Assembly: GCA_002753725.1 (NCBI GenBank)
Contig: PEAL01000013.1
Coordinates: 1-34,954, forward strand
Source: Deltaproteobacteria bacterium
Lineage (GTDB): Bacteria; Desulfobacterota; Desulfobacteria; Desulfobacterales; Magnetomoraceae
Length of the DNA: 34,954 bases
Reading direction: 5' to 3'
A program made the translations under genes and the position numbers. A model generated the notes under the pieces. That model saw only the letters and a list, made by a program, of their open reading frames with translations, was not told the origin of the DNA and ran no database searches. This document shows, piece by piece, positions 15,581-24,223 of the stretch (positions within the stretch are counted from its first letter, which is position 1; each line of letters starts with the position of its first letter).

Positions 15581-16846
15581 CTATATAATTTTTTTTGCTG
15601 TGTTGTATGTCAGATATGCCATAAATCCTCTGGTTAATATAACAGTCGTGGCTGCGCCTACTGCGCCATATAATGGAATCAGAGAAATTGCCATAATAAA
15701 GCCAAAAAGAGAAAACAGTATCGTTATATTTTTCATTTCTTGATCTTTTTTTAAGACCAGAAGTTTGTTGCTTCCAAACACAACGGAAACAGATAGAAAG
15801 AAAGGACTTAAGACCAGGATATAGACATACAATAAACTTTTTTGAATCATGTCACCAAAAATAATATAAAATAAACTATTGGATAAACAAACGATAGCAA
15901 TAGAAAATGAGATGCCTGTAAGTAAAGTCATTTGAGAAATAATCGAAAATTGTTCAAAATTTTTATTCAAATATGGATATGTGGCATTTCTGACAACGTA
16001 TATAAAATTATTAAAAATATCTATTATTTTGGTTGCTAAAGAGTAATAGCCAACCATTTCCATAGAGGCAACAAAACCAAGTAAGAATGTTGAAAAATTA
16101 TTGTACAAATTCGGCATAAAATCAATAATAAAAACATTCCAGGATTTTTTTAAATAAGAGAGGATCATCTGCCTGCTTTGCCACTCAAACCGTATATTAA
16201 ATTTTATTTTAACAATCAATAGCGATAACAAACCAGCAACAAGAAATCCCAGTGATGACAATATTGGAACGATATAAAAATCATCCCTATCTTTTACGCA
16301 GATAAATATTGCAACAGTAAAGAAGGATCGTGCCAGAATGTTGAGATAAGTGATATACTTCATCCGCTCCATTCCCTGAAAAAACCAGACTGGAAAAAGA
16401 ACCTGACCGATGACTGTTCCAAATGTAAAAAAATAAATACACGAATTTTCAGAAAATTTTTCAAAACTCATTACAAGGATACACAATAAAAGGAAGCAGG
16501 CAGACATCAAGGCTATTTTTATAATCATAACAGCGCTGAAAATTTCAATAATTTTTTTGTTATCATTCCGGTAAATTGAAATATCTCTTGTGGCCGTTAG
16601 ATTAAAACCATAATCAGTAACAATTAATAAATAGGTAATCATTGCATTTGCAAATGCGATCAGCCCAAAATATTCTGCACCCAAAACTCTGATAAGATAG
16701 GGAAGCGTGACAAATGGAAGTATATAATTGACGCCTTGCAAAACAGCTAATGAAAAAAAATTTGAAACGAGTCTTTTCGTATCATCGGCTTTAAGCCAGG
16801 CGCTTAGATGAAATGTTTGTTTCAAAGCCTTTTCGCGATTATCCAC
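15581..16846 (-). CDS. Wzx-like polysaccharide flippase (MOP superfamily)
   Basis: 421 aa from a GTG at 16846. It is hydrophobic throughout, with about 12 predicted membrane segments, and begins with the family start FFSLAVLQGVNYILPFVTLPYLIRVLG, EYFGLIAFANA, then TDYGFNLTATRDIS, as in RfbX/Wzx O-antigen flippases. It would move lipid-linked oligosaccharide repeat units across the inner membrane. No polymerase or glycosyltransferase genes are nearby, so with the FkbM gene it forms an orphan pair, either a remnant or an exported module of a larger locus. Codons are AT-rich. Confidence 0.88.
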   Translation of the reverse strand: MDNREKALKQTFHLSAWLKADDTKRLVSNFFSLAVLQGVNYILPFVTLPYLIRVLGAEYFGLIAFANAMITYLLIVTDYGFNLTATRDISIYRNDNKKIIEIFSAVMIIKIALMSACFLLLCILVMSFEKFSENSCIYFFTFGTVIGQVLFPVWFFQGMERMKYITYLNILARSFFTVAIFICVKDRDDFYIVPILSSLGFLVAGLLSLLIVKIKFNIRFEWQSRQMILSYLKKSWNVFIIDFMPNLYNNFSTFLLGFVASMEMVGYYSLATKIIDIFNNFIYVVRNATYPYLNKNFEQFSIISQMTLLTGISFSIAIVCLSNSLFYIIFGDMIQKSLLYVYILVLSPFFLSVSVVFGSNKLLVLKKDQEMKNITILFSLFGFIMAISLIPLYGAVGAATTVILTRGFMAYLTYNTAKKII

Positions 16847-16933
16847 AGTGACCCGTTCCCAACAGTATCATTCAATACAATAATTTCGATATATTTGAAA
16901 GTTTTACACAGGGAAACGGTGATAATGCCCACA

Positions 16934-17434
16934 TTATATGGATTCCCTTTGATACACACCGCTTTTCCCACCTGTTTTTTTCAAAAGGCAAATATCCGTT
17001 ATCACCATGCTTTTATCGACAGCTTTGCACATATCATAAATGGTTAAAGCTGCAACAGAAACCGCAGTCATGGCTTCCATTTCAACACCTGTTTTGGCAT
17101 CAATTTTGACCATGCTTTGGATGGAGATACTTTGATTGTCCTTGGATGGGAAAAAATCAATTTGGACTTGTGTGAGTGTCAATGGATGACATAGGGGGAT
17201 AAGTTCTGATGTCTTTTTAGCTGCCATAATTCCGGCAATACGCGCTGTTTCTATAACATTTCCTTTTTTACCCGTGTCTTGCATGATGATCTGAAAAGCG
17301 TCTGGCGACATCCTTACAACGCATTGGGCAATTGCTGTACGTGTTGTAATGGGTTTATTTGAGACATCAACCATGCGAACAGCACCCTGTTTATCCAGGT
17401 GAGTCAGGGAATGATTTTCAGGCATTTGTTTCAT
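16934..17434 (-). CDS. moaC: Cyclic pyranopterin monophosphate synthase MoaC
   Basis: 166 aa, full length for the family. Recognisable blocks: LTHLDKQGAVRMVDVSNK, KGNVIETARIAGIMAAKKT, SELIPLCHPLTL, GVEMEAMTAVSVAALTIYDMCKAVDK with the catalytic Lys/Asp region, and GGKSGVY at the end. It catalyses the second step of molybdopterin synthesis, converting the MoaA product to cyclic pyranopterin monophosphate. Its start overlaps the end of moaE by 17 nt, so the two are translationally linked; an ATG three codons later is also possible. moaA, moaD and moeB are not in the window. Confidence 0.96.
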   Translation of the reverse strand: MKQMPENHSLTHLDKQGAVRMVDVSNKPITTRTAIAQCVVRMSPDAFQIIMQDTGKKGNVIETARIAGIMAAKKTSELIPLCHPLTLTQVQIDFFPSKDNQSISIQSMVKIDAKTGVEMEAMTAVSVAALTIYDMCKAVDKSMVITDICLLKKTGGKSGVYQRESI

Positions 17435-17780
17435 AATATTCTGTTTTATGGGTAACCGTAGATTTGATCGTATTCAAGCAATCTGTCAATGTGGAAATGA
17501 CATTTTCGCGAATATTTCCAGCAACCACAAGACGCATGATGGTATCACCGATATTTAAATCAACCTTATCGTTGATTTCAAAAAGAATGTCAATAATGCC
17601 GTTTCGTTTCTTATAAAAGTCCAACGTCTCTTGCAATTTTTGATGGTGAACATGCACACGCAATCCGGTAACTGTTTTACCATCACGAGACGTTTTTCGG
17701 ACAATGCCTTCATGGCATAAAATCATCCCTGCATCATGGTAATCCGGATGATTTTTGATTTGATCGATCAAATGATTCAT
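17418..17780 (-). CDS. moaE: Molybdopterin synthase catalytic subunit, MoaE-like
   Basis: 120 aa, somewhat short for MoaE. It shows GMILCHEGIVRKTSRDGKTV, LRVHVHHQKLQETLD, the LNIGDTIMRLVVAGNIRENV strand region and a conserved C-terminal CLNTIKSTVTHKTEYY. MoaE transfers sulfur from MoaD thiocarboxylate to the pterin. The usual C-terminal KKE-type active-site end appears as THKTEYY, so full activity is likely but not certain. It overlaps moaC downstream by 17 nt and begins six nt after the small upstream gene, forming a three-gene operon. Confidence 0.8.
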   Translation of the reverse strand: MNHLIDQIKNHPDYHDAGMILCHEGIVRKTSRDGKTVTGLRVHVHHQKLQETLDFYKKRNGIIDILFEINDKVDLNIGDTIMRLVVAGNIRENVISTLTDCLNTIKSTVTHKTEYYETNA

Positions 17781-17786
17781 AGGATA

Positions 17787-18053
17787 TCAACCCATAAACA
17801 TGTTATTTTCAATGAGCAATTCTTCAGCAATTTCAATAGCCTCTTCAAGAGATTGCATGTTTTCAATCACTGAACCTTTAATTTCTATTGAAAATGACTG
17901 CTCACCATTTTTATCAGCCTTGCTATGAATCAACAGATTCATATAACTTCCGATTTTCATATAATGGGCGCTGTAAAGGGGTTTTCCCTTAAAAACGCAT
18001 GCTGTTGACACATTATGTAGCATAAATGATTGAATCATTTTAGGAAATTTCAT
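17787..18053 (-). CDS. Small conserved-looking protein of the moaE-moaC operon
   Basis: 88 aa with a clear AGGTGA ribosome site five bases before ATG 18053. I do not recognise the family. It reads MKFPKMIQSFMLHN, has a beta-rich middle (SYMNLLIHSKA, SFSIEIKGSVIENM) and an acidic helix at the end (LEEAIEIAEELLIENN). There is no signal peptide, membrane segment or cysteine cluster. It ends six nt before moaE, so co-expression with molybdopterin genes is likely; a role there is only inferred from position. Confidence 0.6.
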   Translation of the reverse strand: MKFPKMIQSFMLHNVSTACVFKGKPLYSAHYMKIGSYMNLLIHSKADKNGEQSFSIEIKGSVIENMQSLEEAIEIAEELLIENNMFMG

Positions 18054-18097
18054 AAGATCACCTCAATATTTAACAGGTGTAACCTGCAAAAAAACAA

Positions 18098-18114
18098 AAA
18101 GGGGGAACCTCTTT
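18098..18114 (-). terminator. Weak candidate terminator after the DAACS symporter gene
   Basis: Read on the minus strand: AAAGAGG (18114-18108), TTC loop, CCCCTTT (18104-18098), with one A-C mismatch, followed by TTGTTTTTTT. It sits 12-28 bases beyond the symporter stop. The short mismatched stem keeps the call tentative. Confidence 0.4.
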
Positions 18115-18125
18115 AAAATGCAATA

Positions 18126-19436
18126 TTATTTTGTATCGATTTCATCCGATATACCACCTTCTAAGCGCCCCACCACGATACCCGCTGTTGCATCTCCCCA
18201 CACATTGACAGCCGTTCGAAATTGATCAAGAATACGATCAATGGCCAGAATCAAACCAATGCCATCAAGCGGCATCCCTGCAGCAGTTAAAACAATACCC
18301 ATTGTAACGAGGCCCGCACCTGGAATCGCTGCCGCACCAATGGCTGCAAGGGTTGCAGTGATAAAGATAATGGCTTGCATACCGATCGTCAGATCGATAC
18401 CCATCAATTCAGCAATAAAAATGACAGCTATGGATTCATATAGCGCTGTTCCATCCATATTGACCGTTGCACCTAAAGGAAGAACAAAGTTGGTAATTTT
18501 TTTATCGACGCCTGCTTTTTGAGTGAGACAGTCCATGGTCAGTGGCAGTGTTGCTGCACTAGATGCTGTAGACCAGGCGGTCATAATGGCCGGAGAGAGT
18601 GCTTTGAACAGTTTAATCGGGCTATATCGTCCAATAATCATCACCAGCACGGATAAGGTGACAGCAGCATGAAGGAGCAGTCCTAAAATAACAGTAAAAG
18701 CATATTTTCCCAAAGCAAAGAGTGCGTCCAGTCCAAGATCCATGAAAATTGCGGAGACCAGACAAAAAATACTATATGGCGCGATAACCATGACCGCCAT
18801 GACGGACCGTTGCATGATCATATCCAGTCCATTAATGACATCTGTAATGGGTTTTGAATCCCTCCCTACGACAGCGGCCATAATCCCAAAAAAGATGGTA
18901 AAGAAAATAATTTGAAGCACATCACCTTCAGCCATCGCCGCTGCGGGATTTTTAGGAATCATGTTCACAAGGGTATCGACAATAATCACAGCAGCACTAC
19001 GTTCACTGACATCCTGAGAAGCAACCTCATGTGGAATGCTTGTGCTGATATTGAGGGCAGCAAGGGCTTCTTTATCAATGCCGTGTCCAGGATGAATGAT
19101 GTTGACCAGTAATAATCCTAACAAGACAGCCAAAGCCGTTGTTGCCATGTAGTATGCAACTGTTTTTCCGCCAATTTTACCCAGTTCCCGGATATCTCCT
19201 AAATTGACAACAGCCATATATATCGATGCAAAGACAAGAGGAACGATCATCATTCGAAGCAAACGAATAAAAATATCTCCCGCATATTTAAAAAATACTT
19301 TCATTAAAAAAATCGGGCCACTGGATACACCGGGACCAGAAATTTGATATATTAAAATACCAAAAACAATCCCTGCAATAATTCCAATAAGAATTTGCCA
19401 CTGAAGATCAATTCCTTTTTTCTTTTTGTCTTTCAT
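18126..19436 (-). CDS. Dicarboxylate/amino acid:cation symporter (DAACS, SDF family)
   Basis: 436 aa with GGAGG five bases before ATG 19436. It has eight or so membrane segments plus the two re-entrant loops typical of GltP/DctA/GltPh: TAWSTASSAATLPLTMDC (hairpin 1), NFVLPLGATVNMDGTALYES (TM7 NMDG) and AAAIPGAGLVTMGIVL (hairpin 2). It moves glutamate/aspartate or C4-dicarboxylates inward with Na+ or H+. The sequence does not separate these. It lies 25 nt downstream of a periplasmic amino-acid-type binding protein gene, which is not usual for this carrier family, since these symporters act without a binding protein. Confidence 0.92.
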   Translation of the reverse strand: MKDKKKKGIDLQWQILIGIIAGIVFGILIYQISGPGVSSGPIFLMKVFFKYAGDIFIRLLRMMIVPLVFASIYMAVVNLGDIRELGKIGGKTVAYYMATTALAVLLGLLLVNIIHPGHGIDKEALAALNISTSIPHEVASQDVSERSAAVIIVDTLVNMIPKNPAAAMAEGDVLQIIFFTIFFGIMAAVVGRDSKPITDVINGLDMIMQRSVMAVMVIAPYSIFCLVSAIFMDLGLDALFALGKYAFTVILGLLLHAAVTLSVLVMIIGRYSPIKLFKALSPAIMTAWSTASSAATLPLTMDCLTQKAGVDKKITNFVLPLGATVNMDGTALYESIAVIFIAELMGIDLTIGMQAIIFITATLAAIGAAAIPGAGLVTMGIVLTAAGMPLDGIGLILAIDRILDQFRTAVNVWGDATAGIVVGRLEGGISDEIDTK

Positions 19437-19461
19437 TCATGCCTCCTTGGATTGAAAACAA

Positions 19462-20319
19462 TTATTTCATATACTTATTTATTAAGAGATCAAAATATCC
19501 GGAAGTTTTCAACTCCATGACAAATACATTCAAAAGATTGAGCCATTCTTGATTTCCTTTTTGAATAGCAAATGCATAATAATCCGTTTTAAAAGGTTCC
19601 GGGAAAACAACGACTTTATAGAGAGTATCCTGACGGTGATCATTGATCCATACTTTCAAAAATAGCTCATCGTGAATCATGATATGGGCTTGACCATCAA
19701 GTACGGCTTGTGCAGCCTTGTCATTGGTTTCAAATTTTTTAATCTGTGCAAAAGGAAAATAGGCAGGGACAATTCTCGATGGTGCTTTTCCGCGTGTAAC
19801 AGCGATAATCAAATCTTTTTCCTTTTGATGCCGTTTTAAATTTGAACTGAAAACATCATATGATAAATCCAGAGGGATTTTATCTCTACCTGCTTTCGCT
19901 TTATTAATCATAATCGAAAGGCCGGTTTTAAAAAAAGGGTCAGCAAAATTGATGGCTTTCGCACGTTCAAATGTTTTGCTCATATCCGCCATGATCAGAT
20001 CAATATGACCTTTTTGAAGCATGGGGATCAAATCTGAAAATCGCTTGGGTACAACGGTTTCACATTTCACACCTAATTGTCTTGCCAGATATGTTGCCAT
20101 GTCAATGTCAATCCCCACCCGTTTATTATCTTCGATAAAAGAAAACGGTTTAAAGTAAGGATTAATACCAACTTTCATAATACCTGAATCTTTAATGCGC
20201 TGCAAAACAGATGACCCGCCGGACTGAATTTCAAGCGGTTGACTGTTACTATCACCATAAACTGTTGACAGAAAACAAATACAACTCATAAAAACATAAA
20301 AGATAATTAATTTTTTCAT
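19462..20319 (-). CDS. Periplasmic solute-binding protein, SBP_bac_3 (polar amino acid) type
   Basis: 285 aa with AGGAGG before ATG 20319. A signal peptide covers residues 1-22 (MKKLIIFYVF..TVYG). The mature protein has the family pattern: LQRIKDSGIMKVGINPYFKPFSFIE, KRVGIDIDMATYLARQLGV, RFSDLIPMLQKGHIDLIMADMSKTFERAKAINFADPF, and later DKAAQAVLDGQAHIMIHDE. It would bind an amino acid or related anion between two lobes. No permease or ATPase gene follows; the DAACS symporter does, 25 nt later, making a two-gene operon. Confidence 0.9.
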   Translation of the reverse strand: MKKLIIFYVFMSCICFLSTVYGDSNSQPLEIQSGGSSVLQRIKDSGIMKVGINPYFKPFSFIEDNKRVGIDIDMATYLARQLGVKCETVVPKRFSDLIPMLQKGHIDLIMADMSKTFERAKAINFADPFFKTGLSIMINKAKAGRDKIPLDLSYDVFSSNLKRHQKEKDLIIAVTRGKAPSRIVPAYFPFAQIKKFETNDKAAQAVLDGQAHIMIHDELFLKVWINDHRQDTLYKVVVFPEPFKTDYYAFAIQKGNQEWLNLLNVFVMELKTSGYFDLLINKYMK

Positions 20320-20827
20320 CGGTTCCTCCTGATATAGCCTTTTCGTAAGGAATCTTTTGAAAACAAAACATTATAAACGCTTTATGTCCAAAATATTAAT
20401 AAAACGATAGATATTTCCAGGCGTATGGCAAGTTTTTTTCAGCAATTCTCATGCCATAACATGATAAATAAATCGTATAAAAAGAAAGAGCATATATTAA
20501 ATTTGATTATTTGAACATCATTCACTCGAATAATTCGAGATGCGTGCGTATTAAAAAAATCGTAGTATATATTATATAGACACGAAAAAGAGGAATATCT
20601 TACAATAAATTTTTAAAAAAATTTTTTGCCCCTCTGCCCCTCTCTGACCTTGCCAAAATCTTTTTGTGAAAATCTGTGCATGAGAAGTATTAACTTTTTT
20701 AATTTATTAACTATTATCATTTTATTTTGAATAGAAAATGATGGGATAAAAACAATTGCAAGATATCATGAGGGGAATATATTACATGTATCCATTGTTA
20801 TTTTTAATAATATAAATAAAAAAATAA
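20320..20827. other. 508-base gene-free stretch
   Basis: AT-rich, no ORF on either strand worth calling. It holds the upstream region of the binding-protein gene and the region downstream of the ten-cysteine protein gene. Notable pieces: a 15-bp palindrome at 20525-20539 and a GCCCCTCT direct duplication within the C-rich patch near 20627-20643. I see no tRNA or recognisable RNA. Confidence 0.6.
20525..20539. promoter_or_regulatory. Perfect 15-bp palindrome, possible operator
   Basis: CTCGAAT-A-ATTCGAG, seven-base arms around one base. It lies about 205 bases upstream of the binding-protein start codon and downstream of the ten-cysteine gene. The length and symmetry suit a dimeric regulator site, but no regulator gene is adjacent. 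Confidence 0.35.
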
Positions 20828-21238
20828 TTATTTATTTATGTTTCCAAAACATTTTTCACTGTATTTTCTCCATAATTGCCAGCACATATTTTTTGATAAT
20901 CTGCCTTCACGTAGGCATTCCCCAAGGTTGTCGTCCCATTCCAAACGGCAGGCTCGAACGCCGTCACCTTTGTCAGTATCGCATCGCCAAAAACAGGGCT
21001 CAATACAGCCATCATAAACATCAGCCGGCCCGCCAACTTGATCTCCTTTAGAGCGAAGTTCTTTTTGCTGATCTGCATAATTTTCACAATTAACCTGACA
21101 CTTCATCAAGCACATATATGGATCAGCAGCAAATGATGGTTGAAAGTTAAGCAGTAAAAAGACCACAAAAAGACTTGCCCCTAAAAATTTTGAAGAAACA
21201 TTAAAACATTTCTTTTTTATATTTCTAAACATCGTCAT
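20828..21238 (-). CDS. Secreted ten-cysteine helical protein, family unrecognised
   Basis: 136 aa with AGGAGG four bases before ATG 21238. A signal peptide spans about 1-37 (hydrophobic 19-31, cleavage after PSFA). The mature region has ten Cys: C43, C47, C51 (C-x3-C-x3-C), C78, C82, C86 (same spacing), then C97, C108, C119 and C130, each exactly 11 residues apart. Both spacings put cysteines on one face of a helix, suggesting a disulfide-stapled helical bundle in the periplasm or outside. I do not know a named family. It is followed by a lone spacer and preceded by a lipoprotein gene on the same strand (198-nt gap), so operon linkage is uncertain. Confidence 0.75.
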   Translation of the reverse strand: MTMFRNIKKKCFNVSSKFLGASLFVVFLLLNFQPSFAADPYMCLMKCQVNCENYADQQKELRSKGDQVGGPADVYDGCIEPCFWRCDTDKGDGVRACRLEWDDNLGECLREGRLSKNMCWQLWRKYSEKCFGNINK

Positions 21239-21436
21239 TCTTCCTCCTTAAAATATTCATTTGAATAGTGTCCATTTTTATAACATGTTTTTTGCTCATT
21301 ATCCATTGTTTTTTCTTGTCGTTCGTATTCAGGCTCTTTTCTTACTCATTTTGGGAATGCGCCCGACGAGTATACCCTACTTTTTTTGGGGGGCGTCCCT
21401 CATTTTTTGCCCAACTGGCAAATGCAACTATTTACC

Positions 21437-21892
21437 TCACCCCTTTCTAACGACATTCAAATAATTGCTGTAAAGTTGATCCGCAAAGTCATCTGCACCA
21501 TTGAACCAATCGCGGGAATTATTGGTACACACACGAATCAAACGGTTATCATCATCAAAGAAAATATCTACGGAATAGGTAAATAGCCATCTTGATGGAT
21601 TGACAAGTATTTTTATCTGAGTGAAATCCTGGCTTACGATGCGTGCATTTTTTTTACCATGAAGAATAAAATTCAATAGTTCTTGTGTTTGAGGTTTATC
21701 AAGATGGTAGGGCATAAACCGACAGGAAGACGATTTTGGTGTACATTTATTTAAGACAGAAATATCTAAAGAAGCATGACATGCCGTTAATTTGACAGGT
21801 GTATCTATCTTTTTTGTGTGCATGGAACCGCATCCCATAAACAATAATAACAGGATTAACCCGGATGCAGGCCATGCAATCCAACGTTTCAC
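21437..21892 (-). CDS. Predicted lipoprotein of unknown function
   Basis: 151 aa from GTG 21892, chosen for GAAGG six bases upstream; TTG 21898 with GAGG is a close alternative. The N-terminus MKRWIAW, hydrophobic LILLLLFMGC and then GS looks like a lipoprotein signal with C21 lipidated, although the FMG residues are not an ideal lipobox. The mature part has C41, C53 and C60, a LNKCTPKSSSCRF segment and a beta-rich end (WLFTYSVDIFFDDDNRLIRVC) like small outer-membrane lipoproteins that sample a ligand or fold onto a partner. No named family. It lies 42 nt after the tex stop and could be co-transcribed with it. Confidence 0.65.
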   Translation of the reverse strand: MKRWIAWPASGLILLLLFMGCGSMHTKKIDTPVKLTACHASLDISVLNKCTPKSSSCRFMPYHLDKPQTQELLNFILHGKKNARIVSQDFTQIKILVNPSRWLFTYSVDIFFDDDNRLIRVCTNNSRDWFNGADDFADQLYSNYLNVVRKG

Positions 21893-21934
21893 TATCAACC
21901 TTCTACCTCATTCATAAAATAAAGATCCGCAAGA

Positions 21935-24223
21935 TCACTTTTGATTGAACTTTTGCATCAAGTCTTGGATCGTTGATGTATCGTTTTTTATTTTTTTGGA
22001 TGAACGTTTTGGATTTTTTTCAGGCTTTGATTGGCCTTTGTATGCATCTTCCATAAGGGCCTTCATCGATAGTCCCACACGATTCCGTTGATGGTCAATA
22101 TCTTTAACCATAACTTTGACAATCTTACCCACTTGCACGACCTTTTGTGGATCATCCACCCATTTATTTGACAGCTCTGAAATATGCACCAGGCCATCTG
22201 TTTTGAGGCCAATATCAACAAAGGCACCAAAATTGGCAACATTTGAAACGCGCCCTTCAAGTGTCATGCCTTCTTTTAAATCTTCGATGGTGCGAATATC
22301 ATCTCGCCATTTGGGTGCTTCAAACTCCGGACGTGGATCCCTACCGGGTTTGAGCAATTCTTCTCGAATATCATCCAGTGTGTATTTTCCAATTCCCTGC
22401 GCGTCATCAATGAATTGATTGAAATCAATTTTCTTTACAGCATCAGGATTGCCAACCAGATCATTCAATGGCGTCTTCATAACTGCTGCCATTTTTTCAA
22501 CCAGTCCGTACCGTTCTGGATGAACAGCCGTAGCATCCAACAGGTTTTGTGCACCTTGTATTCTCAAAAAACCTGCGGCTTGTTCAAAGGTTTTAGGTCC
22601 AAGACCTTTCACTTTCAAAATATCTTTTCGGGATATAAATGGCCCTTGATTGTTTCGAGTGGCAATAATTTCACGAGCAATTCGTTCTGAAAGGCCGGAT
22701 ATATATTTTAAGAGAGAGGCTGAGGCAGTATTAAGTTCGACACCCACCGTATTGACCGCCTGTTCAACAGACAAAGTCAGTTCTTTTTCCAGTGCTTTTT
22801 GGTTGACATCATGTTGATACTGGCCAACGCCCAACGATCGTGGTTCAATTTTTACGAATTCAGCCAAAGGATCCTGCATGCGTCTGGCAATGGAAACAGC
22901 GCCACGAATGGCCACATCGAGATCAGGCATTTCTTCACGCGCCACCTTTGATGCGGAATAGACCGATGCACCTGTTTCTGGAACGATGACAACAATGGGC
23001 TCAAGTGCAGCCTCTTTGACAACATTTTTTACAACAAATTCTGTTTCTCTGCTGGCCGTGCCATTACCAATGGCAATGGCACGAATGTTGTGTTTTTTAA
23101 CCATTTGAATAATTGTTTGCGTGGCTTGCTCTATTCGTTCATTCGGTGGAACAGGATAAAGAACACCTGTGTCCAGAACCTGGCCCGTCGTACCAACAAC
23201 AGCCATCTTACATCCTGTTCGATATCCCGGATCCAATCCCATAACAGTCTGTTGTCCAAAAGGGGATTGCATGAGCAACGCTTTTAAATTGGTTCTAAAA
23301 ACAGAGATGGCTTCCAGTTCTGAGGCCTCTTGCAATTCATTTCTAACTTCATTGGTGATGGATGGCCGAAGCAGTCGCTTATAAGCATCTGCTGAGGCTT
23401 TAGCGAGTTGGATGCCACAAGGGGAATCCATCGGCATCCCCCAGGAATTTTTTAACGCTTCAATTTCAGTGTCATCATCAATTTTAATGGATGAAATCAA
23501 AAAACCCTCTCGTTCGCCTCTTAAAATCGCTAACATTCTATGAGAGGGGACATCAAAAGCACGTTGGCTAAACTCAAAATAATCTTGATAATCTTTGCCG
23601 GCATCTTCCTGTCCCATAAGCACCCGTGATTCCAGGTTGGCATCACGAATGATTGTATTTCTTAAATGGGTACGATTCTCAACAGATTCTGCAAAAGTTT
23701 CAGCCAAAATGTCCCTGGCACCAGCCAAAACATCTTCAATGGTTTCAAGACCTTTTTCTAAATCCACATATTTTTCAGCAAGGGCTTCTGGGATATCGTT
23801 TGTGCGGGTCCCGGTCAGAATTTCATCAGATAAGGGTTCCAAACCTTTTTCTCGGGCAATTTGAGCCCGGGTTCTTCGTTTGGGCTTATAGGGTAAATAC
23901 AAATCTTCCAAAATCTGTTTGTTTCGAGCTGCTCGTATGGCCGATTCCAGTTCATCTGTCAATTTTCCCTGTTCTTCAATACTGGCAAGGATGGTATCTC
24001 GACGTTGGGAAAGTTCAATAAAATAATCTCGCTGTTTGGCAACAATTTCAAGTTGTTCATCCAGCAAAGAACCTGTTGCTTCTTTTCTGTAACGAGCAAT
24101 AAAAGGTAATGTTGCCCCCTCAGCCAATAACTTATCTGCAGCAACAATTTGATACGCCTGGCAGGATGCTGCTGACGCAATTTCTTCAATAAATTGTTGT
24201 TCAATATGTTGATATGCATCCAT
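21935..24223 (-). CDS. tex: Tex family RNA-binding transcription accessory protein
   Basis: 762 aa from ATG 24223 (AAGGA nine bases upstream); an ATG 51 nt earlier adds an unlikely hydrophobic leader. Domain order is as in Tex: N-terminal helix-turn-helix-like part (LPFIARYRKEATGSLDE-like text, LYLPYKPKRRTRAQIAREKG), a YqgF/RNase H-like domain (MGLDPGYRTGCKMAVVG), tandem helix-hairpin-helix (DILKVKGLGPKTFEQAAGFL), and a C-terminal S1 domain (MTLEGRVSNVANFGAFVDIG, DGLVHISELS, VMVKDIDHQRNRVGLSMK). It binds nucleic acid in the cytoplasm and affects transcription or RNA turnover. Full length and intact. Confidence 0.96.
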   Translation of the reverse strand: MDAYQHIEQQFIEEIASAASCQAYQIVAADKLLAEGATLPFIARYRKEATGSLLDEQLEIVAKQRDYFIELSQRRDTILASIEEQGKLTDELESAIRAARNKQILEDLYLPYKPKRRTRAQIAREKGLEPLSDEILTGTRTNDIPEALAEKYVDLEKGLETIEDVLAGARDILAETFAESVENRTHLRNTIIRDANLESRVLMGQEDAGKDYQDYFEFSQRAFDVPSHRMLAILRGEREGFLISSIKIDDDTEIEALKNSWGMPMDSPCGIQLAKASADAYKRLLRPSITNEVRNELQEASELEAISVFRTNLKALLMQSPFGQQTVMGLDPGYRTGCKMAVVGTTGQVLDTGVLYPVPPNERIEQATQTIIQMVKKHNIRAIAIGNGTASRETEFVVKNVVKEAALEPIVVIVPETGASVYSASKVAREEMPDLDVAIRGAVSIARRMQDPLAEFVKIEPRSLGVGQYQHDVNQKALEKELTLSVEQAVNTVGVELNTASASLLKYISGLSERIAREIIATRNNQGPFISRKDILKVKGLGPKTFEQAAGFLRIQGAQNLLDATAVHPERYGLVEKMAAVMKTPLNDLVGNPDAVKKIDFNQFIDDAQGIGKYTLDDIREELLKPGRDPRPEFEAPKWRDDIRTIEDLKEGMTLEGRVSNVANFGAFVDIGLKTDGLVHISELSNKWVDDPQKVVQVGKIVKVMVKDIDHQRNRVGLSMKALMEDAYKGQSKPEKNPKRSSKKIKNDTSTIQDLMQKFNQK

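Noticed and set aside
21370..21425. Terminator hairpin TTTGCC/GGCAAA after the lipoprotein gene
   Set aside because: Six-base stem at most with no T-tract in the direction of transcription.
21261..21586. Overlapping plus-strand small ORFs near the lipoprotein gene
   Set aside because: They overlap each other and the lipoprotein gene in antisense and show no family or ribosome site.
22116..22418. 100-codon plus-strand ORF inside tex
   Set aside because: Antisense to the intact S1-domain region of tex, with no ribosome site or recognisable protein.
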